Source: Caldithrix sp. (GTDB lineage: Bacteria > KSB1 > UBA2214 > DYKH01). Taken from it: a stretch of 38,312 bases of DNA. The stretch lies in contig DYKH01000046.1 in assembly GCA_020722685.1 (NCBI GenBank), forward strand, positions 1-38,312, given 5' to 3'. Both the position numbers and the translations under genes were made by a program. The notes beneath the pieces were generated by a model. It ran no database searches, was not told the origin of the DNA, and saw only the letters and a list, made by a program, of their open reading frames with translations. Below are positions 7,785-16,793 of this stretch, piece after piece (within the stretch, counting starts at the first letter, position 1; each line of letters starts with the position of its first letter).

Positions 7785-8435
7785 TTACATGATCGGGTAG
7801 AGAATGAAAATGAACGGATCCCACAGCATGTGTGAAACCAGCACCGGGACAAGACTGCCCGTGGCCCAATAAAGTCCGCTCCAAAACAGTCCGCAGGCCA
7901 GTGCCGCCGCAATGAGAATTGGGTTCCCCGTCGAAATATGGACGAGCACGTACAATAGCGTCGTGATGGCAAAAGCTTTAGGCTCATTCCACTTGGCGGT
8001 AAAAAAGCGCTGAATGAATCCGCGCCAGAAAACCTCCTCACCAAAGCCTATGGGGAAGAATAAGAGCGCCCCCACCCATGCCGGCGGAAGCGCTCCACGA
8101 TTTGCATAAACAGCGGCTAAATCTTCCGAGCGATTGGGCAACAAACTCGGCAAGTTTTCCGCAACCCAAAGAGTCACCTGATTACCAAGCCAAAAGATGC
8201 CGTACAACAAGGCGGCTGAGACGAGCCCTATCGCGATGTTTTTCCCGCTCCATTCCTGTTTTTGAAAAAGAGGTCGCCCAAAAGCAAAAGCAATGAACGC
8301 AAGCACAGAGGTGCTGGAGCTCATCACCAGCCAAAAGTTGACAGGCCGAATGACAAACATGGCGTACCAAAGCACGAAAGCCAGGGCGATGCCTGCGTAG
8401 GCCGCTTGTTGTCTTCTCCTCAGCCGGTTCGTCAT
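7785..8435 (-). CDS. CPBP (CAAX/Abi) family intramembrane metalloprotease
   Basis: A polytopic membrane protein of 216 residues with about six hydrophobic segments and the full CPBP signature. Motif 1 is GFGEEVFWRGF (Glu133, Glu134, Arg138), motif 2 carries His166 in LYVLVHIS, and motif 3 is VSHMLWD (His202, Asp206). Members are putative glutamic/metal-dependent intramembrane proteases involved in prenyl-protein processing, bacteriocin immunity or envelope quality control. The ATG comes three bases after the menA stop, so the two are probably cotranscribed and coupled. The prenyl connection with menA is suggestive only. Family assignment is firm; the substrate is unknown. Confidence 0.9.
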   Translation of the reverse strand: MTNRLRRRQQAAYAGIALAFVLWYAMFVIRPVNFWLVMSSSTSVLAFIAFAFGRPLFQKQEWSGKNIAIGLVSAALLYGIFWLGNQVTLWVAENLPSLLPNRSEDLAAVYANRGALPPAWVGALLFFPIGFGEEVFWRGFIQRFFTAKWNEPKAFAITTLLYVLVHISTGNPILIAAALACGLFWSGLYWATGSLVPVLVSHMLWDPFIFILYPIM

Positions 8436-8438
8436 CTC

Positions 8439-9356
8439 TTAGGCAAAGGCAAAATACTGGATGAGCAGCGAGACAATCAAGAGAACGCTAAAGGCGGAAT
8501 GCAGTTGCGCTGTGGCGGCGTCGATCATGATGAATTGTTTTTCGGGTACCTTGTCTTTTTCTCTTACTAACTTGACCAGTTTCAGGGCCAAGGGCAAGGA
8601 GATTAAAGTAATCAGCGAAAGCAAGGGAAGGCCGGCAAGCGCTACCAAAAGAACGGTCGTTGCATACGCTCCCAGTACCAGAGCGTAGTACATCGTTTTT
8701 GCTGCCTTCTCTCCCAAGGCAATGGCAACCGTAGTGATGCCCACGGCGCTGTCGTTTTGGATGTCGCGCAGATTGTTGCTGTGGAGAATTGCGTCCACCA
8801 GAAAAGCGACGGGGATGGCATACAGCACCGGCGCCCAAGAGAAATGCTGCGCCTGCACATAGTAAGATCCAAGCGTCATGGCGGAGCCAAAGGAAAGGAA
8901 AACGCCGATGTCGCCGAGCGCGTGGTATTTGAATGCGAACGGCTTAGCTGTGTAAAAGATGCCAAGAATGCTGCCAATGAGCATGAGCCATAGTAAGAAA
9001 AGACCATTCGGCGTGGCAAGGATTAGGTACATCCCGATGATGGCGGCAAGCGCATAAGCGGTCATGCTCGCCAGTAAGATTTCCCGGGGCTGAAAGACTT
9101 TTTCCACCAAGACGCCGCTGCCGCCAAATGTGCCTTCACGATCCACACGGACTTTAAAGTCGTAATAATCCGAGAGCATGTTGGCTCCGGCATGGGCGCT
9201 CACGCAGCCGACCAGCGTCAGCAAAAAGTGCAACCAGCCAAAATTCAGCCCCGGATTTTCGATGGCTGCGATAATTCCCCCTAAAATGGGCGGAATCACG
9301 CTTACCGTGAACGACCAAGGTCGAAATGCTCGCCACCATTGCGAAACTGAAGCCAT
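8439..9356 (-). CDS. menA: 1,4-dihydroxy-2-naphthoate prenyltransferase (MenA/UbiA family)
   Basis: Integral-membrane prenyltransferase that joins a polyprenyl chain to dihydroxynaphthoate, giving demethylmenaquinone. The 305 residues carry about eight membrane segments and both UbiA aspartate motifs: NMLSDYYDFKVRVD (about residues 59-72) and NNLRDIQND (about 195-203). The second, and the following VGITTVAIALG, are MenA-like rather than UbiA-like. The ATG at 9356 was chosen because GGAGG stands seven to eight bases upstream; the frame stays open further upstream but that segment is not conserved-looking. menG lies upstream on the same strand, so this is a small menaquinone group, and the CAAX protease follows after three bases. 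Confidence 0.92.
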   Translation of the reverse strand: MASVSQWWRAFRPWSFTVSVIPPILGGIIAAIENPGLNFGWLHFLLTLVGCVSAHAGANMLSDYYDFKVRVDREGTFGGSGVLVEKVFQPREILLASMTAYALAAIIGMYLILATPNGLFLLWLMLIGSILGIFYTAKPFAFKYHALGDIGVFLSFGSAMTLGSYYVQAQHFSWAPVLYAIPVAFLVDAILHSNNLRDIQNDSAVGITTVAIALGEKAAKTMYYALVLGAYATTVLLVALAGLPLLSLITLISLPLALKLVKLVREKDKVPEKQFIMIDAATAQLHSAFSVLLIVSLLIQYFAFA

Positions 9357-9483
9357 AGAATATCCTCCATGAAATGAAAAGTTGATTGTTGTTGCGGTGC
9401 AAAATTCCAAAATCTTGGAAGCACAGTTGATAGACAGTCCCGAAGCAACGCTCCTCACCGTGCCTTCCTTTGAACAAGCAAAT

Positions 9484-10191
9484 TTATTTCTCTGCCACCA
9501 CCAAGTGCACCAAACCCAAGAAAAATGCTTTCATAGTCGAGTGCTTGAATCCTTGCGTTTTCAGCATGCCCATGAACTCGCCGGTGGTCTTGAAGCGAAA
9601 GATGGACGAGAAAAGATAGCGATAGGCTTTGACATGGCGGGTGAGCAAAAAACCCAACAGGGGAAAGACTGTGCTGTTGTAGACCTTCAACAGACTCTTG
9701 GTCAGCCAGCTTTGCGGCTGGTAAAAATCCAAAGCGTAAATTCGTCCCTGCGGTTTCAACAAGCGATGCATTTCCTGCAAATCTCCGGCCAAATTGGAAA
9801 AATTCCTCAGACCAAACGCGCAGGTGATGGCGTCAAAGGAGGCATCCGAGAACGGCAAGCGCTCGACTGTCTTGATCATGAAGATGGAATTTCCCGGTAA
9901 CTCTTTCAATTTGACTTTGCCTCGATCCAGCATGTCTTTGGATGGATCGGTTCCGACTATCATAGCACTGTCGTTGGCTTTGCGCACCGCTATGGCCATG
10001 TCTCCGGTGCCGCAAGCCAGATCCAGGATTGCGGCGTTGGCTTGATGTCCGTCGAGCTGCTCGGCCAAGAGTCGTGCCGTCTTGCGCCGCCAGCGCAGAT
10101 CCAAGCCAAAGCTGGCGATGTGGTTAAAGGCATCGTAGCCGCGCAACCAATCGCCTTCAAATTTGAAAAACGTATATTTCTTGCTACGCAT
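9484..10191 (-). CDS. menG: Demethylmenaquinone methyltransferase (MenG/UbiE)
   Basis: SAM-dependent methyltransferase catalysing the last step of menaquinone synthesis. The 235-residue form has the UbiE opening YDAFNHIASFGLDLRWR (about residues 19-35), SAM motif I AAILDLACGTGDMAIAV (about 53-69), the UbiE hallmark PFSDASFDAITCAFGLRNF, and the C-terminal YRYLFSSIFRF. The start is uncertain: ATG 10191 gives the length and spacing of B. subtilis MenG; a TTG at 10251 in the same frame would add 20 residues. No convincing ribosome binding site is visible for either. It precedes menA on the same strand with a 127-bp gap. Confidence 0.92.
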   Translation of the reverse strand: MRSKKYTFFKFEGDWLRGYDAFNHIASFGLDLRWRRKTARLLAEQLDGHQANAAILDLACGTGDMAIAVRKANDSAMIVGTDPSKDMLDRGKVKLKELPGNSIFMIKTVERLPFSDASFDAITCAFGLRNFSNLAGDLQEMHRLLKPQGRIYALDFYQPQSWLTKSLLKVYNSTVFPLLGFLLTRHVKAYRYLFSSIFRFKTTGEFMGMLKTQGFKHSTMKAFFLGLVHLVVAEK

Positions 10192-10331
10192 TGGAACGAT
10201 ATTTGGCAGATCTCCATTATGGCCAAGGATACGAAAGCGCAGTTCTTGCAAACGCCCATGCGCAATTTCCGGCTAGTGAAAAGGGCCGCCGTGGAATGAT
10301 GGCGTTTCCTAAAACTCGACCGCCGGAAGAA

Positions 10332-13300
10332 TTATTTCAGCGTGACCTTAAAGGTTCTGATCTCATTCGGCTTGATATCCACTTCGAAAGCATTCGACAG
10401 CGGCTGCAAGCTCGCCATTCTGTCTTCGATCAGGTTGACTTCGGTCACCGAGGTCAGATCGTTCGCAAAGCTTATCTTCGTCCGAGCTGGTTTTCCTGCG
10501 ATTTCATAGACTCGGACAATCCATTCCGGACCGTCCTCGGCCTTTTTGATCGAATTGACAATGATATTATCCTGTGCCACCTGCACGAATGAATGCGCCT
10601 TTGGCAATTTGCCTTTATGGCTGGGCGCCAAAATGGCGCGCATCGGCTCGTTGAATTCGATTCCACGCCGTACGACGCCCGCTTGATAAGCGTCACCCGC
10701 ATGCGGATAAAGAGCGTATCTAAAATCGTGGTAACCGCGGTCGGCCATAGAATCCGGAGTGACGGGCGCACGCAGCAGCGACAAGCGCATGATGTTACCT
10801 TTTATGTCATAGCCGTACTTGCAGTCGTTGATGAGGCTGACACCGTACTGGCCGTCGGAAACGTCCGCCCAGCGCTGCGCCGGCACCTCAAAGCGCGCTT
10901 TTTCAAAGGAAGTCTCAAAGCCGGTGGAGCGCTCGATTTGCCCATAGGGAATTTCATATTTAGCCACCTTGGAGTAGACGTTGACCGGGAATACCACCTT
11001 TAGCATCTTGTGCTGCTCCCACCACATGACATGATTGCGCACTTCCACGTACGGTAGCCCGGCATAAAGGGAAATATGTTGGGTGAAAAAGGAGCTGGGG
11101 AAATCTTCCGTCGGCTTGTATTTGCCTTTTTGTGGCCCCAAGTACGAGTGGACAACTTTGATGGTGGCGCGAACGGGGCCGCTCTCAATCAAGGAAATTT
11201 CCCGCGCGCTGTCCAGCTCGATGGCCGGTTTGGTGAATTTGATGTCCCAAGCATCGTGAATGTCGTCGGGCAGAAGCTGGAGGAGATTCCCGCGCGGCTG
11301 TGTTAGCACGGAACGATTGTTGGTTAAATCGGTGACTTCGGCAATCAAGCCGGAAGCTTGGTCGACTTTCAAGTCCAATGCTGCACTTCTGAGGGAGGTG
11401 ATGGAAGAGCTAAGGGGCTCCCCCGCGACCGTGGATGGTTTTTCCATCAGGCGATAGACTTTGTAACCCATCGACGGAACGTCCTTCGCCATGAAAAGCA
11501 GTTTTGCCCCAAGCACGTTGGCATCGATTTTCTGCACCGGCAGCGGCTTGCCGGATTCATCCAAAACACTCCACTCCTTGGCTGCCCGTAGCCTATCCAG
11601 TGCCAACTCGACCGGACCGCTTCGCTGCCAGGAAAGCTGATTGAAAACGATCAATGCCTCACCTGCCCCTCGCGTGTCGATGTTTGCGGCCAAGGTGGCC
11701 AGCGAGTGGTCAAGTATGTCTTGCGAGAGTATTTCCGATTCGCTGTACTCGATCTCAGCGTCTCGATAAACCGGATTGATGCTCGATCCCGGCAGGATAT
11801 CGTGAAACTGGTTGAAGAGCAGGGTCCGCCAGACGTGAAAGAATTCCTTTTGCGGATATTGCTCCCCAAACAGCGCAGCGATGGAAGCGAATTTCTCTGC
11901 GGTGTTGATGAGCTCTTCGCCCTTGCGATTGTGCTTCTTGGTGTTCGCTTGGGTTGTGTAGGTGCCGCGATGGTATTCGAGATAAAGCTCGCTGTCCCAC
12001 TTGGGCAGCTTGGCTTTTTCTTCGGCGGTGATGGAATTGAAAAAGTCCGTCGAAGTTGTCAAGCGCAACTCGGGGAATGCAGGAGATTGAGTGGCCAGCA
12101 TGGCTCTTTCCAGCATCTGCATGGTGGGGCCGCCGCCGTGGTTGCCGACGCCGTACAACACCAGCTCCTTGCCAAAGTTCAGCTCTCGTCGTTCTTCTTC
12201 AATGAAATCGACCAACTGATCGCCGTTGAGATCATGGCCATACCCGCTGCGCGGAATGTAGCTCATCAGCTTGCTGCCGTCCGGCGCTTCCCACCAGAAA
12301 AAGCGGTAAGGGAATTTGTTGGTGTCGTTCCAGTTGATCTTGTGGGTGACAAAGGCGTCGAAACCGCTGCGCACCAGGATTTGCGGCAAGTTCCAGTTGA
12401 AGCCGAAAGAATCCGGGATCCAGCAGACCTTGACGTCTACACCGAACTTTTCGCGAAAATAGCGTTTGCCATATAGTACTTGCCGAACAAAAGACTCGCC
12501 GGAAGGCAAATTGCAGTCCGGCTCTACCCACATGCCGCCCACGATTTCCCAGCGGCCTTCATTGACTTTTTCTTTGACTTGCCTGAACAGATCGGGCGCA
12601 TACTCTTCGAGCCATTGATAGGCGTGCGCCTGACCCATGCTGTATTTGAATTGCGGAAAGCGCTCCATGACGTTAAAGACTGATTGCGTCGTGCTTTTGA
12701 CTACTTCGACGGTTTCGATCCACGGCCACAACCAGGCCAAATCGATATGGGCATAACCGGCGCAATAGAGATGATACTTGCTACGCATCTCGTCTTTGAG
12801 GCCTTGCAAGGCTTTGCCCTCTTCATCGAAAGCGGCCAGCAGCTTTTCTTCATCGCCTTTCTTAAAAGCCTCGGATTGCACGATTCTTTTCGCAATTTGG
12901 TCTAATTCTTCCATCCAGACGCTTCGTTTTTCACTCAGTTGATCCGCCAGTCGTCGGGCAATAAGCAATCCCCAGACCTTGTCTTGCAGCTTCCTTTGGA
13001 AATCGACCATGCCGCTGAACTCGATACGGGCGTCGTAGATTTTGCCAAAGCCGGGACCGTTTATGCCGCGAATGGCGATGAGGAACTTGTCGCCCGGCTT
13101 GAGGGATTCGGAAATCGTATAGGTGGCCGTTCCCCATTTGAAAGTGCCCAGCGAATCGCCATTGACAAAGACATCGCCGCCGTTATCGACGTAGAGATAC
13201 ATCGTCATTTTCCGCCCGATTAGGGAAAAACCGCCAATTTTTTCCGGGATGGCGATGTGAGAGCGAAGCCAGATGTTGGTGCCCGGATAGTTCCATTGAA

Positions 13301-13496
13301 AGCCGGGGTAGGCGATCTGCCATTGAGAGTCATCAAGGTTGACGGCTTGACCACCGGGCTCGCCGCCAATTTTATACTTCATTTGCCCAATGCCGCCATA
13401 GGCCAGCAAATTGAGGGCGGCCATCGGGTCCATCGGTGCGGTTGCTGCAAATAGCAAAACGGGAGTAAAAAGAGCCAGCAGGATTCTTGTGAACAT
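10332..13496 (-). CDS. Exported alpha-mannosidase, glycoside hydrolase family 38
   Basis: A 1054-residue retaining alpha-mannosidase with a Zn site. A signal peptide (MFTRILLALFTPVLLFAATA) implies export. Residues 30-165 form a beta-sandwich with galactose-binding-like character (YLYVDNGGDVFVNGDSLG). The GH38 barrel begins near residue 245: AHIDLAWLWPW (Zn ligand His and Asp), YSMGQAHAYQWLEEY, WVEPDCNLPSGESFVRQ, the nucleophile region CWIPDSFGFNWNLPQ, and NHGGGPT (Zn His). Helical and beta-rich C-terminal domains follow. GAGG eight bases upstream selects ATG 13496 over GTG 13508. Length fits large bacterial GH38 enzymes. It probably trims mannose-containing glycans outside the cytoplasm; linkage preference cannot be told. 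Confidence 0.94.
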   Translation of the reverse strand: MFTRILLALFTPVLLFAATAPMDPMAALNLLAYGGIGQMKYKIGGEPGGQAVNLDDSQWQIAYPGFQWNYPGTNIWLRSHIAIPEKIGGFSLIGRKMTMYLYVDNGGDVFVNGDSLGTFKWGTATYTISESLKPGDKFLIAIRGINGPGFGKIYDARIEFSGMVDFQRKLQDKVWGLLIARRLADQLSEKRSVWMEELDQIAKRIVQSEAFKKGDEEKLLAAFDEEGKALQGLKDEMRSKYHLYCAGYAHIDLAWLWPWIETVEVVKSTTQSVFNVMERFPQFKYSMGQAHAYQWLEEYAPDLFRQVKEKVNEGRWEIVGGMWVEPDCNLPSGESFVRQVLYGKRYFREKFGVDVKVCWIPDSFGFNWNLPQILVRSGFDAFVTHKINWNDTNKFPYRFFWWEAPDGSKLMSYIPRSGYGHDLNGDQLVDFIEEERRELNFGKELVLYGVGNHGGGPTMQMLERAMLATQSPAFPELRLTTSTDFFNSITAEEKAKLPKWDSELYLEYHRGTYTTQANTKKHNRKGEELINTAEKFASIAALFGEQYPQKEFFHVWRTLLFNQFHDILPGSSINPVYRDAEIEYSESEILSQDILDHSLATLAANIDTRGAGEALIVFNQLSWQRSGPVELALDRLRAAKEWSVLDESGKPLPVQKIDANVLGAKLLFMAKDVPSMGYKVYRLMEKPSTVAGEPLSSSITSLRSAALDLKVDQASGLIAEVTDLTNNRSVLTQPRGNLLQLLPDDIHDAWDIKFTKPAIELDSAREISLIESGPVRATIKVVHSYLGPQKGKYKPTEDFPSSFFTQHISLYAGLPYVEVRNHVMWWEQHKMLKVVFPVNVYSKVAKYEIPYGQIERSTGFETSFEKARFEVPAQRWADVSDGQYGVSLINDCKYGYDIKGNIMRLSLLRAPVTPDSMADRGYHDFRYALYPHAGDAYQAGVVRRGIEFNEPMRAILAPSHKGKLPKAHSFVQVAQDNIIVNSIKKAEDGPEWIVRVYEIAGKPARTKISFANDLTSVTEVNLIEDRMASLQPLSNAFEVDIKPNEIRTFKVTLK

Positions 13497-13531
13497 TCTT
13501 TCCCTCACGATCGGGCTTTGGATGAATTGGC

Positions 13532-13555
13532 GTTTTCCATCCTTCGATGGAAAAC
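13532..13555. other. Perfect 10-bp hairpin in the GH38 leader
   Basis: GTTTTCCATC (13532-13541) pairs perfectly with GATGGAAAAC (13546-13555) around a four-base loop, starting 36 bp upstream of the mannosidase start. It could be a 5'-UTR structure or an operator. No T tract flanks it on either strand. Confidence 0.45.
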
Positions 13556-13736
13556 TGTCGGCGTTGTTGTGGATTGGTCGAGATAAGAGTGAATCATTTG
13601 GCAGATGTCAGTCCTGTCTTCCTGCACGATCGCATCAATTCGACGGACGCATTCTGCACAACGGCGCAATGATACTAATTCTTTCATTTATTTCCAATAG
13701 AAAATCTTTCATCGCCGTCGTATCTCACTTTTGGGT

Positions 13737-13802
13737 GGAGATGCCTGCATCCGCAGGTATGACCCCTGCCATCGTGTCATGCCTGCGGATGCAGGCATCT
13801 CC
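13737..13802. repeat. Dispersed palindrome, 27-bp arms
   Basis: Arms 13737-13763 and 13776-13802 are inverted copies with one wobble position, separated by 12 bp. Both contain ATGCCTGC/GCAGGCAT cores and end in GGAGA/TCTCC. It lies in the 511-bp divergent gap 13497-14007, which otherwise holds the hairpin at 13532 and a promoter candidate at 13877. Related, more decayed arms lie at 5455-5525. Intergenic palindromes of this kind (GTCAT..GCAGG..ATCTCC) are widespread in environmental bacteria. Confidence 0.8.
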
Positions 13803-13876
13803 TTTGACCCCCGTTTAGGTTTCAATCCTCACGTAGGTGAGGTATGACTCGCCGCCGCTGTCGCCGCAAAACTTGC

Positions 13877-13905
13877 TTGCGGTTGTAGTAACTTTTGCCT
13901 ATTTT
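13877..13905 (+). promoter_or_regulatory. Candidate promoter of the flippase/glycosyltransferase pair
   Basis: TTGCGG (13877-13882), 17-bp spacer, TATTTT (13900-13905), about 100 bp before the ATG at 14008. It resembles the better-supported TTGCAT promoters in the window but is weaker. Confidence 0.35.
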
Positions 13906-14007
13906 CTGACCACCTGTGGAAGCCTTGTGAACCGCTGAATTCGTGCATGGTTGAACCAATTGGCAAATACTTGCGTCAAAGGCTGTTGACGATGGGAAAA
14001 ACGCGAG

Positions 14008-14964
14008 ATGATGATCCGGTTGAAAAAAGTCCTTCTCAATATAGTCAAATTCGCAGTCATTTTTGTTTGCTTGTATTATTTGTACCGGAAGTTCAGCGAG
14101 AGTTTTGCGAGCCTCGGCGGCGTTGCTTGGGAGAAGATTCACTATTTGCCGTTATGCGGCGCGATTGTCGCCTACGCAAGTTTTTTTGCTGTAAAGGTCG
14201 CTAACTGGTGGTACATCTTGCGGCTGTTCAAGGTACCGGTTTCTTTTTCTTTTTCCTCCGGAATCTGGTTTGGCTCCCAGACGATAAAATACATACCTGG
14301 CAAAGTCTGGTTCCTCTTAGGACGGTTCTATTTTGGGCGGAAAAAGATTTCCAAGTCGCTCATTTTTGTGGCCACTTCCATCGAGTTGGTCATGATGCTG
14401 TTATCCGCATTGGTGGTGTTTTTGATATTCGGCCTCGACAAAGACGTTGCACAGGTATCCCGCTACGTGCCTGCCACCCCAGGGGTGTTAGGTCTGGTGG
14501 CCGTCTTCTTATTCGCCATCCATCCGCGTGTATTGGAGTGGGGGATCGGCTTTCTGGCCAAGTTGGGGAAATCGGAAAGACAAACCATCGATATCGATTA
14601 CGGGAAGTTGTTTCTGTTGCTGACTGTGTACGTGCTGAACTGGCTATTCTTTGGTTTTGCGAACTATGTGCTTATTTCCGTATTCAAACCGATTTCGTTT
14701 TCGTTGATCGGATTGATTTGCGCCGTTTTTGCGATTTCCTACGTGATTGGTTTTTTATCCTTCATAACGCCCGGCGGCATTGGCGTGCGGGAGAGTGTGC
14801 AAGTCTACTTTCTTTCTACCGTCATCGCCGGCCATACGGCGGTGTTGATTTCCGTTTTCTCGCGCATTCTTTGGATGCTGATGGAAATAATCGGCACGGC
14901 GATCTTTTTGGGGATCCGTAATTTGCTGCTCATTAAAAGAGACTCTTTAATCGAAACGAGATAG
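14008..14964 (+). CDS. Flippase-like membrane protein (lysylphosphatidylglycerol synthase TM domain, UPF0104)
   Basis: A 318-residue polytopic protein of PF03706, the membrane domain shared by MprF and AglD-like proteins, here without any aminoacyltransferase domain. About eight hydrophobic segments are seen. Family motifs are KYIPGKVWFLLGR (about residue 95) and FITPGGIGVRESV (about residue 250), the latter being the most conserved element of the family. Stand-alone members are usually linked to translocation of lipid-linked sugars or phospholipids. The glycosyltransferase starts five bases after its stop, so the two are very probably one operon working on the same lipid-linked sugar; this is inference. 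Confidence 0.88.
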   Translation: MMIRLKKVLLNIVKFAVIFVCLYYLYRKFSESFASLGGVAWEKIHYLPLCGAIVAYASFFAVKVANWWYILRLFKVPVSFSFSSGIWFGSQTIKYIPGKVWFLLGRFYFGRKKISKSLIFVATSIELVMMLLSALVVFLIFGLDKDVAQVSRYVPATPGVLGLVAVFLFAIHPRVLEWGIGFLAKLGKSERQTIDIDYGKLFLLLTVYVLNWLFFGFANYVLISVFKPISFSLIGLICAVFAISYVIGFLSFITPGGIGVRESVQVYFLSTVIAGHTAVLISVFSRILWMLMEIIGTAIFLGIRNLLLIKRDSLIETR

Positions 14965-14968
14965 TGTT

Positions 14969-16525
14969 GTGGCCGTGATGCTAAGACCGCATCAAAGAAA
15001 AAACATCCTAACCGCCTTTGCGGTGCTGGTGCTTTTGTACTTTGCCTTTTTCTGGCGATTGGACGGCGCCCGCCTGTGGCGCGATGAAGCCAGCACCGCC
15101 AATTGGGCTCGCGCCATGGTGCAGACAGGGTCCTGGTTGCCCCAAGTCTACGACGGCCATCAGCTCATGGTGCAAGGAGGTGACGGCCATGACTTTGGCG
15201 ATCATTTCCTGCCCATCATGCAGAGCTGGCTGCAATTCTACGTGTGTGCTTTTTCCTTCAAGCTTTTTGGCGTCAGCACTTTCTCTGCAAGATTTCTATT
15301 CTCTTTGATTTCAGCCCTGGGCATCTTGGTCGTTTTTCGCATCGCACGCCAGATTTTTGACGAAAAATGGCTGGCCTATCTCACTGCCGCATTGACTGCA
15401 CTGTCCGCCCATTATTTGGTCTATGCAAGGCATGCCCGCTATTACGGATTGGTTTTCTTTTTTTCCCTTCTTACCGTCTATGAGATCATTTCCTATCTGA
15501 AAGACCGTAAGCGCGGTGAGCGCTGGACTTTCTATTTAAAACTGTATTTGTACGCCTTGGTGTTGTACTTTTCCAACTACTTTTCATTTGGCATATTCTG
15601 GGCTTCGCTCAGCTTGTTCATGCTGTTTGTCGGCGATCGCAAATTATTGCTGCGCTACGCCTTGACCTCCGGCTTGATCGTCCTTACCATCCTGCCCGAA
15701 TTCTACTTTATCCATCTGCAATTCATGCCTCGCTCGGACGCAGCCAAAAATCACTGGTTGATGTGGCGGCTTAATTTCGATATCGTGTATCAACGGGTTC
15801 AGCTCATTCTGCCGGTGATGTTTCTCATTGGTTTCTCCTTCCTCACTTTTTGGAAGAAGTCAAAGGCTAGTGCGGCGATGCGTTGGCAGCTTGCTTTTTT
15901 GATCACCATTTTTCTTGTCAGTCCGCTTATTGCTTTTACAGTTGCCGGCGAGCGCGCGATCATCCGCTACTATGTGCACGTCCTGCCCGTTGCCATACTG
16001 ATTCTCGTTATCACCTTCGACCGGATCCGGAAAGTAATCGGCCCGGTTGCGGCCTGGCTGGTGCTATCTGTGGTGTTCTTTTTCCATACTCTGAATTTTT
16101 GGACCATCGATCTCGACTATGTGGTACCCAGCCAGTTCACCAAGGACAATCGTGTGACCGGCCCGGCATTCGAATTCATTAGAGAGCGAATTTCTCCGCA
16201 GGACAACGTAGCCTTTGTGCGAAATAGTCAGGGACAATTGGCCTATTTTTATTTTCCCTGGCTCAGATGGTGTCGAATCCTTGATCATACAGAGCCTGCC
16301 AATCAGAGATTTCGTGACGTTCTGCCTACCCGCTTTTATGATGACTTTGAAGACATTGATTGGTATGTCGTCTGGGATTTGAAGGCCCCATTCCAGCCGC
16401 CACTGGATCAGTACGAATTGGTTTATACTTATCGCTGGGATCATCCGCGACGCTGGCACGAGGATTCGCGGTCGCAACGCTTCAAGAGTTATCAATTCTA
16501 CCGTCGAAAAGCCAAGACGCAATGA
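14969..16525 (+). CDS. Polytopic glycosyltransferase, GT39/ArnT-like
   Basis: A 518-residue integral-membrane glycosyltransferase of the dolichyl-phosphate-mannose/ArnT type, which transfers a sugar from a polyprenyl phosphate on the outer face of the membrane. The catalytic first loop begins RLWRDEASTANWARAMV (about residues 36-52), with the conserved acidic residue after Arg, and continues to FGDHFLPIMQSWLQFY and SARFLFSLISALGILVV, the usual order. Ten or more hydrophobic segments follow, then a soluble C-terminal part from about residue 395 (FIRERISPQDNVAFVRN). The listed start is GTG; a second GTG (14975) and an ATG (14978) lie two and three codons later. It is coupled to the flippase-like gene just upstream. 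Confidence 0.85.
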   Translation: MAVMLRPHQRKNILTAFAVLVLLYFAFFWRLDGARLWRDEASTANWARAMVQTGSWLPQVYDGHQLMVQGGDGHDFGDHFLPIMQSWLQFYVCAFSFKLFGVSTFSARFLFSLISALGILVVFRIARQIFDEKWLAYLTAALTALSAHYLVYARHARYYGLVFFFSLLTVYEIISYLKDRKRGERWTFYLKLYLYALVLYFSNYFSFGIFWASLSLFMLFVGDRKLLLRYALTSGLIVLTILPEFYFIHLQFMPRSDAAKNHWLMWRLNFDIVYQRVQLILPVMFLIGFSFLTFWKKSKASAAMRWQLAFLITIFLVSPLIAFTVAGERAIIRYYVHVLPVAILILVITFDRIRKVIGPVAAWLVLSVVFFFHTLNFWTIDLDYVVPSQFTKDNRVTGPAFEFIRERISPQDNVAFVRNSQGQLAYFYFPWLRWCRILDHTEPANQRFRDVLPTRFYDDFEDIDWYVVWDLKAPFQPPLDQYELVYTYRWDHPRRWHEDSRSQRFKSYQFYRRKAKTQ

Positions 16526-16677
16526 GTCGAGCTTGTCGCTTTCCGAATAGCCCGCCGATCATGCACCAAGCCTTCTGACTTTCCACTGCTCATGCCCTAA
16601 ATGATCCGATATCCCGTTGGATCTCCTAATTCTTTGCGCTCCGACAAAGATTTTGTTTGATCTTATCAAAAAAAGTG

Positions 16678-16706
16678 TTGCATTGTATTAATTAGTTAGG
16701 TATATT
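16678..16706 (+). promoter_or_regulatory. glnN promoter
   Basis: TTGCAT (16678-16683), exactly 17 bp, TATATT (16701-16706), extended as TATATTTG. The surrounding 268-bp gap is A+T-rich and otherwise empty. It lies about 88 bp before the ATG, with AGGAGA at 16781-16786 as ribosome binding site. Confidence 0.75.
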
Positions 16707-16793
16707 TGCGCAGTTCATTAAATTAGTAAATAAGGCCTGCGTGAACACGTGCATCAATAAATAAGCTATTTTTTCATAGAAGGAGATCACTTC

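Noticed and set aside
13505..13687. Minus-strand reading frame of 60 codons with two Cys, directly before the GH38 gene
   Set aside because: Weak ribosome binding site, overlaps the perfect hairpin at 13532-13555, and no recognisable family; probably leader sequence.
13816..13850. GTTTAGGTTTCAATCCTCAC resembles the start of a CRISPR repeat
   Set aside because: It occurs once, no spacer-repeat pattern follows and no cas gene is present; only a small CCTCAC/GTGAGG hairpin is there.
14008..14964. MprF-type phosphatidylglycerol lysyltransferase
   Set aside because: Only the membrane domain is present; the C-terminal tRNA-dependent transferase domain is absent.
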